A stretch of DNA of 64,000 nucleotides from Tessaracoccus sp. MC1679. GTDB lineage: Bacteria; Actinomycetota; Actinomycetes; Propionibacteriales; Propionibacteriaceae. Shown one piece after another: positions 8,344 through 16,876 of this stretch. A program made the translations under genes and the position numbers. Positions within the stretch are counted from its first letter, which is position 1, and each line of letters begins with the position of its first letter. The stretch is taken from assembly GCF_014164775.1 (NCBI RefSeq), contig NZ_JACJGB010000001.1, positions 434,001-498,000 of the forward strand, in the 5' to 3' direction. The notes under the pieces are model-generated. The model was not told where the DNA came from and did not search any database. It saw nothing but the letters and a program-made list of their open reading frames with translations.

Positions 8344-10245
8344 ATGAAGTGGAGGGCATTCGGGGCCGTGGTGGGATTCATAAAGGTGTGGCCGGCTCTC
8401 ATCGGTGCTTTGATGATGTCTGCGCTCATGTGCCTACCAGCCGCGGCTGAGGGGGAGGCGCCGAGCCCCCTAGACGCCTCAACAATCCAGCGCACGGCCG
8501 AGCAACGCATCGGCGGCGCCGATCGCTTCGGGACCGCGGCAAATCTGGCGCGCTGGTTACCGGTTGGCGATGGTCACCGCGTCGTCGTAGCGACAGGTGA
8601 GGCATTCCCCGATGCGCTGAGCGTGGGGCCGTTAGCGGCCCGTGAGCAGTCACGAGTACTCCTGACCCGCGGCGGGTCCCTCCCCGACCCAGCCGTGGAG
8701 GAGTTGCGGCGCAAGGTGCCTCAGGAGATCCTGATCGTCGGCGGACCCGGTGCCGTCTCTGACGCTGTAGCCGCACAGCTCAGCTCAATCGCGCCCGTCA
8801 CGCGCGTCGGCGGCACGGATCGCTATGAGACCGCCGCCCTCGTGGCCGCTGGCATGACCAGCGACCACGTAGTCGTCGCCTCCGGTCAAGTCTTCGCCGA
8901 CGCTGTGCCCGCGGGCCCGCTCGCGGCCAAGTTGGGAGCGCCCCTCCTGCTTACACGGCAAGGAGAGCTTCCCTCTTCCACAGCGCAGGCCCTCCGTGAG
9001 CTGGCTCCCAGCGTGGTGACAGTGATGGGCGGACCCGGTGCAATCAGCGAAGCTGTTCTGCAGGAGATAGAACGAGTCTCTGGGGCGTCGGCAACTCGGA
9101 TCGGCGGGGCGGATCGGTTCGAGACGGCGAGCCTCGTCGCTCGGACCTACTTCCCGGAGGCCGACACGGCGCTTGTGGCGTCCGGAATTCAGTTCCCCGA
9201 TGGACTGAGTGGCACGCCACTGGCGCATGCCTACGGTGCGCCAATACTGCTGAGCACCGGCAATTGCGCGTCGGCCTTTACCACAGGAGCCTTGGCGGCG
9301 ATTTCCCCCCTCCACACCATCTACCTTGGCGGACCCTCAGCGGTGACCAGCTCGCCCGCTCCGTGTGGCACATCGGCCCTTCGCGCCGGCATCAATCCTC
9401 CACGGGCGGCGGTGCCGGACGAGGTCCCGCTCGGCAGCCCCGCCGAAGAGGCTTTCTATTTCGTGCCGCACCAGGACGATGAGCTCATCTCGATGGTGGG
9501 GGGTATCGCCCGCGACATCAACGACGGCCGACGCGTTCACGTCTACCTCATGTTCGCGGGCTACTGGACCAGGGTCAAAGACGCCCTCTGCACGCAGCTG
9601 AACCGATGCCTAACCAATGAGCAGATGACTGCCTCTCGCAACGCGGAGCTATTGAGCTCACTGGAACGGATCGGGGTGCCAGCGGGCAACGTCCACTTCC
9701 TCTACATCACGGAAGAGGCATCCGACTCCGAGGCCACTGCACGCGGCGTCATCACGCAGGTCATGACCAAGGCTGGACCCAGCGCCCGCTACCGCACCAT
9801 GAGTTGGCTGGATGGGCACCCCAGTCACTTCAGGTTGGGTCACGCGGTCAAGGATCAGTGTGAGTCGGACTCGATCGTTGACTGCCTCTTCTTCCAGTCA
9901 CCGCTGTATCAAGAACAGCCCGAGGCCATACAGTCGAACCCTGTCGTCACGCCCCAGGGCACCGTGCTCACGGCACTCCCCGAGCGGGTTGCCGCGGCCG
10001 CGGCGGCCTACAAGGAGGACTACCCCAAGTTGGGACGACACTCGGTGGGATGGCGCTCGGTCGAGTCTCAGATCACCTGGATCGAAAACCACGCCTACTC
10101 GTGGGCACACGGTCGGGTGTGGGCGTCTGCGGCCGACGAACTTGCTGCGGCCGAGTGGATCGACCGGTACCAGTCTGTGTACTCGGCCAGCGGCAGCGCC
10201 AGGACTCCGACAGCAACGATCCCATTCGAGGAAGACATCGACTGA
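8344..10245 (+). CDS. CWB2 cell-wall-binding repeats fused to a PIG-L-type deacetylase
   Basis: A 633-residue exported protein. A signal peptide (ALIGALMMSALMCLPAAA) is followed by three cell-wall-binding repeat 2 modules, each opening with RxGGxDRFxTA (residues ~55, 153, 250) and containing an IVGGPGAVS-type block. From ~residue 370 a PIG-L/LmbE-like domain begins with FVPHQDDE, the variant of the (P/A)HPDDE zinc motif. It also has a GHPSHFRLGH segment that could supply another ligand. PIG-L enzymes remove acetyl groups from GlcNAc-containing substrates, and CWB2 triplets hold proteins on anionic secondary wall polymers. The expected role is a wall-anchored sugar deacetylase acting on, or held by, the polymer made by the surrounding locus. 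The substrate is inferred. Confidence 0.82.
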   Translation: MKWRAFGAVVGFIKVWPALIGALMMSALMCLPAAAEGEAPSPLDASTIQRTAEQRIGGADRFGTAANLARWLPVGDGHRVVVATGEAFPDALSVGPLAAREQSRVLLTRGGSLPDPAVEELRRKVPQEILIVGGPGAVSDAVAAQLSSIAPVTRVGGTDRYETAALVAAGMTSDHVVVASGQVFADAVPAGPLAAKLGAPLLLTRQGELPSSTAQALRELAPSVVTVMGGPGAISEAVLQEIERVSGASATRIGGADRFETASLVARTYFPEADTALVASGIQFPDGLSGTPLAHAYGAPILLSTGNCASAFTTGALAAISPLHTIYLGGPSAVTSSPAPCGTSALRAGINPPRAAVPDEVPLGSPAEEAFYFVPHQDDELISMVGGIARDINDGRRVHVYLMFAGYWTRVKDALCTQLNRCLTNEQMTASRNAELLSSLERIGVPAGNVHFLYITEEASDSEATARGVITQVMTKAGPSARYRTMSWLDGHPSHFRLGHAVKDQCESDSIVDCLFFQSPLYQEQPEAIQSNPVVTPQGTVLTALPERVAAAAAAYKEDYPKLGRHSVGWRSVESQITWIENHAYSWAHGRVWASAADELAAAEWIDRYQSVYSASGSARTPTATIPFEEDID

Positions 10246-10710
10246 CCCCGAGTGCCGCAGTCGTGAGGGCCGCCCGAGCGGAGCTACGAGGGGCGCTCTC
10301 GCGACTCGTCCCGCGGAGCCCGATTAGCCTGCATGATCGGCGGTTCGTGCCCCCTGTCTCGTCGCACGAATTAGTCCAAGATGGAGAGGTGTTGGCGGCC
10401 GCGCTGGAGGATTCACGAGGCGTGCTGGCTGCGGCGATTTCCCTAGTTTCTACGGGCATGGGGAACGGCTCGACTTGGAGCGCCCGCTTTGGGAGGTCGA
10501 CGAGCGGCGAGCCTATCCGGGACGTGGTAGACCGGAGCGGACGTCATCAAGCCTCAGCGCGCCACCGCTGGTTGGGAGTGGTCGTAACCCGCGTCGCTCC
10601 GCAACGACCAGACATTCGGCAGTGCCTGTGCCGCCGGACCTCCCACTCCGCCGACGAGCGGGCTGATCACTCACCCCCAACCGTTGTCATCCGGGGACGC
10701 CATCAACAGG
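10246..10710. other. Intergenic stretch with no convincing gene
   Basis: About 465 bp between the CWB2-PIG-L gene and the acyltransferase promoter. Open frames on both strands are Arg/Ser-rich, lack ribosome-binding sites and resemble no family I know. I see no clear repeat or strong hairpin. It may be decayed coding sequence. Confidence 0.4.
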
Positions 10711-10725
10711 TAGGATCACGCGGTG
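10711..10725 (+). promoter_or_regulatory. Leaderless -10 TAGGAT for the acyltransferase gene
   Basis: TAGGAT at 10711-10716 is followed by six bases (CACGCG) and GTG at 10723. A transcript from this element would begin at or next to the start codon. Confidence 0.55.
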
Positions 10726-12732
10726 AAGACCGTCTCGACCTCGGCCCAGGACAGTGCAGTCGAGCCCAACGTCCCGATCCAGCTACGAGCGGCCGCGGAC
10801 TCCTACGTCCCAAGCCTCGATGGGCTCCGCACGATCGCCGTAGGGCTGGTCATCGCATTCCACCTGAGCCTCCCCGGTGCGGGCCTGGGTTTCGCCGGTG
10901 TCGACGTCTTCTTCGTGCTGTCCGGCTACCTCATCACCGCCGGCCTGTTGCGCGACGTCGCGAGCCATGGCCGGCCACGGTACGGGAAGTTCTGGCAGCG
11001 ACGCTTCCGGCGCCTTCTACCGGCCGCGACGCTCGCGCTCCTCGCGATGTTGGCCTACACATCATTCTTCGTGCCACTGTACCGGCGGGTTGACGTGACC
11101 TGGGACATCATCTGGACGTCCTTATATCTCGGTAACTGGCACTTCATGGGAGCGAACAGCTACTTCGCCAGCGACGGAACGCCATCACCGCTCCTGCACA
11201 TGTGGTCCTTGGCCGTGGAGGAACAGTTCTACTTTGCTTGGCCGTTGCTGATCGGCGGAGGTGCCTACGTCGCGACGTGGATGGGAGTGGGGACCACCGC
11301 GAGGCGGCGAACGGTAGCTATCCTGGCCGGTGTCACCGCGGGCCTGATCGCAGCGTCAGCGATCCTGCTGGCGGTGCTATTCGATCCGGCGGCCCCTGAC
11401 AGGGCATACATGGGCACAGACGCCAAGGCTTTCGAGCCCTTGCTGGGGGCGCTGCTAGCGATCGCCTTCACCAGCCCGAGTATCCGCGACTGGTTCGCGG
11501 GGCACCACCGGCTCGTGGCTGTGGTGGGCGCGTTCGTCGGCATCTCCGTTCTACCGTTCCTCGCCGGCCCGAGCGAGTTCTACTTTCGCGGAGGCGCAGT
11601 GGTTCTCAGCCTCGCCGTGGCCCTTGTCATCGGGGCCCTCGTTGCCCAGCCGCACTCGACGAGCCTGAGCGCCTTCCTGTCCTGGACCCCAATGGCCTAC
11701 CTGGGCCAGATCTCATACGGGCTCTACATCTGGCACTGGCCGTGGAGCGTGTGGCTCGGAGTTGCGCATCACGAAGAGTTCCGAATGTTGCGTGCGCCCG
11801 CCGCTTTGGCCGGCACACTGGTCTGCGCCGTGGTGTCCTACCACCTGGTGGAGCAGCCGATCCGGAGCGGCCGACTCGCCACGCAGCTGACGCCGCGACG
11901 CTTGCTCGCCTCAGTGGCCGTTGTGATGGCCGCTGTTATCATCCTGGCGGCTGCGGTCCAAATCAACACGACGAACCGCCTCCGGTCCGAGGGCCCGGAC
12001 GGCCTCAACACCACGAGCATCCTCGTTGTCGGTGACTCGGTCCCGCTCCGCATGATGGAGTCCTTGTCCGGGGCTGCCGAAGCGAGTGATGCCGTTCTAG
12101 ACAGCGCCGCCCGTGGCGGCTGTCCACCGCTTGCCATCGAGATGCAGGAGTACCTCAAGGAGGACCATGCGGGAAGCGGGGACTGCAGAATGCTGGAGGG
12201 CCTTCAACGCGACAAGTTGGAGCAGATCCAGCCGGACATCGTTTTCTGGTGGTCGAGATATGAGGTCCACCAGCGCTGGGTAGAGGGACGGCTCGTCGGC
12301 CCCGAGGACGAGGCCTTTTGGCCAGCCCTCGAAGCTGACCTCGAGTCGACGGTCGATCGACTCACTGCAGGGGGAAGCCGCCTCGTGATCGCCCAGACGG
12401 AACGGCCCGGTAGTGGGATGCTCACGCGCTGTACGCCGCAGGATTGCCATCCATTGCTCGATCTAATGACCAACCATGACGAGTTCCGGCGCCGTTGGAA
12501 CAATATGGTCGTTGATCTCGCGGCGACCGACCAACGCGTGAGCACGTTCCGAATGGACCCGATTCTCTGCAAGGACCCCGAACCCGCTGCTCCCACCCGG
12601 CCAGCCCTGTGCGACGACTCGCGCGAAGGTGGTCTTCTGCGACCGGACGGAAGTCACGTCCAAGTCGATCCATACGGCCAAGAGGCCGCCGCTGCAGTGC
12701 TTCAGGCCATGCTGACGGCCTCGGGCGCCTAA
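10723..12732 (+). CDS. OafA/YrhL-type acyltransferase with C-terminal SGNH domain
   Basis: A 669-residue integral membrane acyltransferase-3 protein. The family signature is near the N-terminus (SLDGLRTIAVG, FHLSLPG, VDVFFVLSGYLI, QRRFRRLLPA) and about ten or eleven membrane helices follow. From about residue 425 an extracytoplasmic SGNH-like domain begins with VVGDSV and ends with DGSHVQVDPYG, supplying the Ser and Asp-x-x-His. Such fusions move acetyl groups from cytoplasmic acetyl-CoA across the membrane and place them on surface glycans. In this locus the target is probably the exported polysaccharide. GTG 10723 is favoured because the TAGGAT hexamer lies exactly 6 nt upstream (leaderless layout). 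Confidence 0.88.
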   Translation: MKTVSTSAQDSAVEPNVPIQLRAAADSYVPSLDGLRTIAVGLVIAFHLSLPGAGLGFAGVDVFFVLSGYLITAGLLRDVASHGRPRYGKFWQRRFRRLLPAATLALLAMLAYTSFFVPLYRRVDVTWDIIWTSLYLGNWHFMGANSYFASDGTPSPLLHMWSLAVEEQFYFAWPLLIGGGAYVATWMGVGTTARRRTVAILAGVTAGLIAASAILLAVLFDPAAPDRAYMGTDAKAFEPLLGALLAIAFTSPSIRDWFAGHHRLVAVVGAFVGISVLPFLAGPSEFYFRGGAVVLSLAVALVIGALVAQPHSTSLSAFLSWTPMAYLGQISYGLYIWHWPWSVWLGVAHHEEFRMLRAPAALAGTLVCAVVSYHLVEQPIRSGRLATQLTPRRLLASVAVVMAAVIILAAAVQINTTNRLRSEGPDGLNTTSILVVGDSVPLRMMESLSGAAEASDAVLDSAARGGCPPLAIEMQEYLKEDHAGSGDCRMLEGLQRDKLEQIQPDIVFWWSRYEVHQRWVEGRLVGPEDEAFWPALEADLESTVDRLTAGGSRLVIAQTERPGSGMLTRCTPQDCHPLLDLMTNHDEFRRRWNNMVVDLAATDQRVSTFRMDPILCKDPEPAAPTRPALCDDSREGGLLRPDGSHVQVDPYGQEAAAAVLQAMLTASGA

Positions 12733-12894
12733 CTGTTACGACCCTAGGGGAGCGCCCTGGAGCGCTCTTGAGCATCCACTGATGGACCCGTGTGCGCAAT
12801 TGGCTTGTATGATGAGGCTCCATCATCGGGGCGCTGCGCCCAGATCTCAGTGGCGACATGCTCGTCTTGTGGACCGGTGGGGCGAAAGGGAGAC

Positions 12895-13515
12895 ATGCAG
12901 CCGAGCGACGACCGCGTCATCGACCTGTGGGGGTTCGTCAAGCAGGTGTGGCGCAGCCGGTGGGTGTGGCTCCTCATCTTCACACTGGTGGTTGTCGCTG
13001 GAGCCGTGTACACGATTACACGTCCCACGTTGTTCACCGCCACGCAACAGGTGCTCCTGGCGCCTGCCCTCCCCAAGGGTGAGGCGGAGGCCATCCAGCA
13101 GCAGACGTACGCCAGCAGCATGGTGGTGACTGTCGTGGCGCTCGCGCTCGATCCCCGGATCGCCGAGCCACTCTCAGACAAGTATGTGGAGTTGGAAGAC
13201 CCGGCGAACCTGCCCGCAATCGCCTCCGCGGAACTCAAGACCATCAATCTCGTGGAGGTGAGCATCAGCGGCACGGATGGGCAACGCGCCGTCGCTCTCG
13301 CGAGCGACGTCGCGGCCAGCCTCGCCGAGAATCTCGAAGCCCTCACGCCGCAGGTCGAACCGCACCTTCGTCCCACCCTGGTTCTTGTGGGCACAGCACG
13401 TGTTGAGCCTCAGGGCCCTGGCCGAACCATCCTTCTGGGCATTACCGCGCTCGCCGCGGTGGCCGTAGCCACCATCGCCACCGCGGGCTGGCAGCGGCTA
13501 GGTCACGGCCGCTGA
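12895..13515 (+). CDS. Short Wzz/YveK-like chain-length determinant without kinase domain
   Basis: A 206-residue membrane protein. A cytoplasmic start is followed by a first helix (WVWLLIFTLVVVAGAVYTI), a ~130-residue extracytoplasmic part beginning TRPTLFTATQQVLL, and a second helix near the C-terminus (LLGITALAAVAVATIATAGW). This is the two-helix layout of polysaccharide co-polymerases, which set polymer length with a Wzy polymerase. It is shorter than proteobacterial Wzz (>300 residues) and has no tyrosine-kinase domain, like Gram-positive YveK/CapA subunits; no partner kinase lies in the window. ATG 12895 is preferred over an in-frame GTG at 12790 because GAAAGGGAG precedes it and the domain starts there. 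It lies 12 nt before the polymerase gene. Confidence 0.72.
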   Translation: MQPSDDRVIDLWGFVKQVWRSRWVWLLIFTLVVVAGAVYTITRPTLFTATQQVLLAPALPKGEAEAIQQQTYASSMVVTVVALALDPRIAEPLSDKYVELEDPANLPAIASAELKTINLVEVSISGTDGQRAVALASDVAASLAENLEALTPQVEPHLRPTLVLVGTARVEPQGPGRTILLGITALAAVAVATIATAGWQRLGHGR

Positions 13516-13527
13516 CGGCTTCTGCAC

Positions 13528-14754
13528 ATGCACAAGGACGAGCGCTCGGGGATGAGCGTCGGCGCACTAGCTTCGTGGCTGCTCTGGATCAGTGCTTTTA
13601 TCCTGGTCCTCCGTCTGCCCGGGTCAGTGATCCTGAGCGGACTTCTCCCGCTGAGCGCGCTGCTCCTGACAAGACTCTGGCACCCGCGCGCGGACAGCAG
13701 ACTGCTGTGGCTGTTCTTTGCCCTGGGGCTGGCGAGTTCCGCGATAGGGGTCGTCCTGCACCCCAACCGCGTCGGCATCATCAACTACTTCTCATTGACG
13801 GCCATCTTTGCGATCTTCAGTGCCGCCATTCTCGCGGGAGGTCGCGAGCAGCGGGCCTCCGCGTCAGTGATGCACGCGCTGTACCACGCCTTCATGCTCA
13901 CCACTCTCATCGGGTGGGCCGAGGTCGTCAGCGGATTCAAGCTGCAGTCAGTGCTATATCCGGATGCCTCAACGCTCGTATTGCCGGGACGCTTCTACGT
14001 GGCGGCGTTCCTTCCCAACATCAACGACTTCGCGGTCATCGTTACCATGTTCGGCCTCATGGCCTTGACGAGGATCCTCTGGGAGGGCAACGCCCGGCAC
14101 ACGGTTCAACTCGGCCGCCTCATCGGCGTCCTAGGCGCCTTCGTGTTGGTGCTCCAGGGTGGCTCGCGAGGTGCGCTCGCCGCGTTCCTAGTGGGCACCG
14201 CTGTGATCCTCTTCACCAGCGTCCGGGTGGCTAGCCCAGGCACGATCCGGCCTTGGATGATCGTCACCTCGGCGCCGCTCGCGGTGGGCGCAGCAGCCCT
14301 CATCTGGACCTCGCCCGCCATCCAGGACAACTCGACCAAGGCCCGCGGGGACATCCTGGCGCAGACTCTTGCCATCTCGTTCAACGACCCGGCAACCCTC
14401 TGGTTCGGATGGGGTCACCAGGACGCGTTCATGGACGCAGCATCGCGCGCGTTCCCAGGCGAGTTGCTGGACCCGCACAACGTGCTGCTCGAACTGCTCA
14501 CATGGTACGGGTTGCCGACGGTGGTGGCGCTCGTGGTCTTCTGGTGCCTCGTCTCATGGCGTGGGCTGTGGAAGCTGCAGCTGCGCCCCGGCTGGACCAA
14601 CGCTTCAGCTGCTCTCCTGTTCCTGCTCATACCGGTGCTGGGCATCGTCCCGTCGAGCATGATGCGCTACTACTATCTGTTTCTTTTCGCCTCCTGCGCG
14701 ATGGCCGCGCTTCAACCCCTTAACCGGAAGGCGATGCCGTGCAACGCAGGATGA
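13528..14754 (+). CDS. O-antigen polymerase/ligase family membrane protein (Wzy/WaaL-like), copy 1
   Basis: A 408-residue protein with about ten predicted membrane helices and a large extracytoplasmic loop. The GGSRGALAAFL motif is characteristic of the Wzy_C/O-antigen ligase superfamily, and a downstream LDPHNVLLELLTWYGLP segment contains the conserved P-H-N element. Such proteins polymerise lipid-linked repeat units or ligate finished polymer to an acceptor outside the membrane. It follows the Wzz-like gene by 12 nt, which supports polymerase function. The start is either ATG 13528 or ATG 13552; neither has a strong ribosome-binding site. Its stop overlaps the start of the next glycosyltransferase. 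A second member of the family lies at 18016-19314. Confidence 0.82.
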   Translation: MHKDERSGMSVGALASWLLWISAFILVLRLPGSVILSGLLPLSALLLTRLWHPRADSRLLWLFFALGLASSAIGVVLHPNRVGIINYFSLTAIFAIFSAAILAGGREQRASASVMHALYHAFMLTTLIGWAEVVSGFKLQSVLYPDASTLVLPGRFYVAAFLPNINDFAVIVTMFGLMALTRILWEGNARHTVQLGRLIGVLGAFVLVLQGGSRGALAAFLVGTAVILFTSVRVASPGTIRPWMIVTSAPLAVGAAALIWTSPAIQDNSTKARGDILAQTLAISFNDPATLWFGWGHQDAFMDAASRAFPGELLDPHNVLLELLTWYGLPTVVALVVFWCLVSWRGLWKLQLRPGWTNASAALLFLLIPVLGIVPSSMMRYYYLFLFASCAMAALQPLNRKAMPCNAG

Positions 14755-15842
14755 TCTTTCACGCGCCCTTTCCGCTCGACGAGAACGCCACGTCCGCCTC
14801 CGGGATCCGGCCCATCCAGATGCTCGCCGCCTTCGAGGAGCTGGGTTATGAGGTCTGGCTGGTCACCGGCTACTCCCGGGAGCGACGCCGCCAGATTGCG
14901 CGAGTCAGGAGCGCCTTGCGCGCCCGGACGAAGTTCGACTTCTGCTACTCGGAGTCATCGACCATGCCGATGACCATGACCGACCCCCATCACCTTCCAC
15001 TTCATCCACTCCTGGACCACGGGCTGTTCCGTCACTTGCGTCGACACGGCGTGCGCGTAGGTCACTATCTCCGGGACATCCATTGGGTCAGTCCCAACTA
15101 CCGCACCGCGGTGCGCTTTCCGAAGCGGCAGGCAGCGCTGCTGGCCTATCGCTTCGATCAGGCGATGTTTCAGCAGTGCCTGGACGTGCTCTACCTCCCG
15201 AGCCGCCGTATGGCGGACCTGCTGAGCCTGCCTCCCGGCCTCGTCCGCGAACTGCCGCCGGCCACCCAGCCGATGTCTGCCAGCGCCTTGCCGAATCTGC
15301 CGCCACTCAGGCTGTTCTACGTCGGAGGAATGGGTGCCCACTACCAACTGCACCAGTTGTTCGCTGGCGTCACCCTCGCGGCCGAGCGTGGGTGCGGCGT
15401 CGAGCTGACGGTCTGCACCATCCCGGAACAGTGGCAGGCGGAACGAGCCGGCTACGAGCGGTACCTGTCCGATGCCATCCACGTGGTTCACGGACGTGGC
15501 GCCATGGTGACAGAGCTCCTCGAAGACTCCCATGTGGGCACGTTCTTCGTCGCTCCGGACGACTACCTGGCGTTCGCCGTACCCGTGAAGACCTACGAGT
15601 ACATCGGGGCCCATCGCCCCATCATCGCCTCAGAGGGCACCCTGGCCGGGGAGTGGGTGGAAGCCCAAGGGGTGGGCTGGTCGATCCCCTACTCGGCGAC
15701 TGCGCTCGCCGATCTCCTCGAGCGTCTCGTCGCGGACGGCGAACTCATCGCCGCCAAGGCAGCGCATACGGGCGAACTCGCGAGGGAGCACACGTGGGTT
15801 GCCCGGGCGCGTCAGGTGGCCGCGGACCTCAGCCCGAGATAG
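14739..15842 (+). CDS. GT4-like glycosyltransferase
   Basis: A 367-residue protein beginning RRMIFHAPFPLD and SGIRPIQML, typical of the acceptor domain of GT-B glycosyltransferases. The C-terminal half has LRLFYVGGMGAHYQLHQL and VPVKTYEYIGAHRPIIAS, equivalent to the donor-binding P-x-K-x-x-E-Y region. GTG 14739 is favoured because GGAAGG lies 7 nt upstream; the alternative ATG 14751 would give a 4-nt ATGA overlap with the polymerase stop. Either way the gene is coupled to the polymerase. It ends in a 31-nt tail-to-tail overlap with the convergent glycosyltransferase. Donor and acceptor are unknown. Confidence 0.75.
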   Translation: MQRRMIFHAPFPLDENATSASGIRPIQMLAAFEELGYEVWLVTGYSRERRRQIARVRSALRARTKFDFCYSESSTMPMTMTDPHHLPLHPLLDHGLFRHLRRHGVRVGHYLRDIHWVSPNYRTAVRFPKRQAALLAYRFDQAMFQQCLDVLYLPSRRMADLLSLPPGLVRELPPATQPMSASALPNLPPLRLFYVGGMGAHYQLHQLFAGVTLAAERGCGVELTVCTIPEQWQAERAGYERYLSDAIHVVHGRGAMVTELLEDSHVGTFFVAPDDYLAFAVPVKTYEYIGAHRPIIASEGTLAGEWVEAQGVGWSIPYSATALADLLERLVADGELIAAKAAHTGELAREHTWVARARQVAADLSPR

Positions 15843-16876
15843 CTCTCCAGGGCCGCTGCCGCCGCACGCCCGTCGTGCCAGCGGCGTACGAAGTCCAGGT
15901 TGCCCCGTGCTCGGGCGCGCGCCTGCTCGCGATCGTCCAGGATCTCCATCAACCGGGGCTCCAAGGTCAAGGGATCTGCGTCCACCAGCCCCGGAACGTC
16001 TGGCATCCTGGCGGACACATCGGGAGCGAGCCCACCGATGACCACCCTCCCGGCCGCCATTGCCTCAACCGCGGCCACCCCATAGGAGCCAGTGAGGATC
16101 TGGTCCACCACAATGTCGACGGTGTGCACCAGCTGCTTGACCTCCCGGTGCGGCACGGACTCGGGTGACACGTACTCGATGAGGCCACGCCGCTCGAGAC
16201 CGCGCATGACCGGGTCGACGTACTGCGTGCCCTTGATGGGAGGGTGGCGCCGACTCGGCAGGTGCAGCACCCGCGGCACAGCGCGCTCCAGAACGGGGGC
16301 TCCGCTCTCCCAGGACCGTACGTCGATGCTGAGCGGTAGCCAGGTCGCGGTGGGTTGGTCGAGCAGGAGGTCCGGCGTGGACACGAACAGCGGACAGCCG
16401 AGTTCCAGCGCCTCGCGGCGATTCCGCCCCGTGGAGGAGGCGAGGCTGGTGAACCAGGAGTCGTCGCCCTCGTTGAAGAAGGACCATCTGAGCCGCTCGC
16501 GATGCTGCACCGGGTCACGGACATCGGTGCCGTGGGCGATCAACGCCACCTGCTTGCCCTGTCGCTCGAGGAGCCGCATGTCACGAAGCACAGTGGGTGC
16601 GTGGGGGTAGCGGTAGAAAGGCTCATAGCCGTCGACTGCCACGTGCGTTGCTCCACGCAGCAGCCACCGCGACCTCATGCCCCTGCCGACCCCTACGTAG
16701 AAGGGGATGGGGTGGATGCTGTGGTGGGTTGGGAAGCCGAAGCCAGACGCACGCACCGGGCCTCGCGCGAACGACCACGCAGCCGCGGGCAGATTGCGAT
16801 TGACCGCCTCGGCCCACTCGTAGGCCTGCCCCGCGTAGTTTGCTGGGCCGATTGCGAGGACGGGGCTACTGCTCAC
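15812..16876 (-). CDS. GT4-type glycosyltransferase, tandem paralogue B
   Basis: A 354-residue glycosyltransferase homologous along its whole length to the gene just upstream. Shared blocks include PVLAIGPANYAGQA, WLLRGATHVAVDG/LLRGATHVALDG, RVLHLPSRRxPPIKG, YGVAAVEAMAAGRVV (E-x7-E-type donor motif) and a C-terminal FVRRWHDG. GTG 16876 is the start: it matches the paralogue's N-terminus (SSSPVLAIG versus HHPVLAIG) and lies inside the end of the upstream gene, an 11-nt overlap implying coupled translation. An in-frame start at 16954 would run back over the upstream coding region. The pair probably arose by duplication and adds two related residues, or one each to alternative acceptors. Substrates unknown. 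Confidence 0.8.
   Translation of the reverse strand: MSSSPVLAIGPANYAGQAYEWAEAVNRNLPAAAWSFARGPVRASGFGFPTHHSIHPIPFYVGVGRGMRSRWLLRGATHVAVDGYEPFYRYPHAPTVLRDMRLLERQGKQVALIAHGTDVRDPVQHRERLRWSFFNEGDDSWFTSLASSTGRNRREALELGCPLFVSTPDLLLDQPTATWLPLSIDVRSWESGAPVLERAVPRVLHLPSRRHPPIKGTQYVDPVMRGLERRGLIEYVSPESVPHREVKQLVHTVDIVVDQILTGSYGVAAVEAMAAGRVVIGGLAPDVSARMPDVPGLVDADPLTLEPRLMEILDDREQARARARGNLDFVRRWHDGRAAAAALESYLGLRSAAT

Noticed and set aside
10073-10459. Minus-strand ORF of 128 codons overlapping the end of the CWB2-PIG-L gene
   Set aside because: Arg/Ser-rich composition, antisense to a well-supported gene for half its length, no ribosome-binding site.
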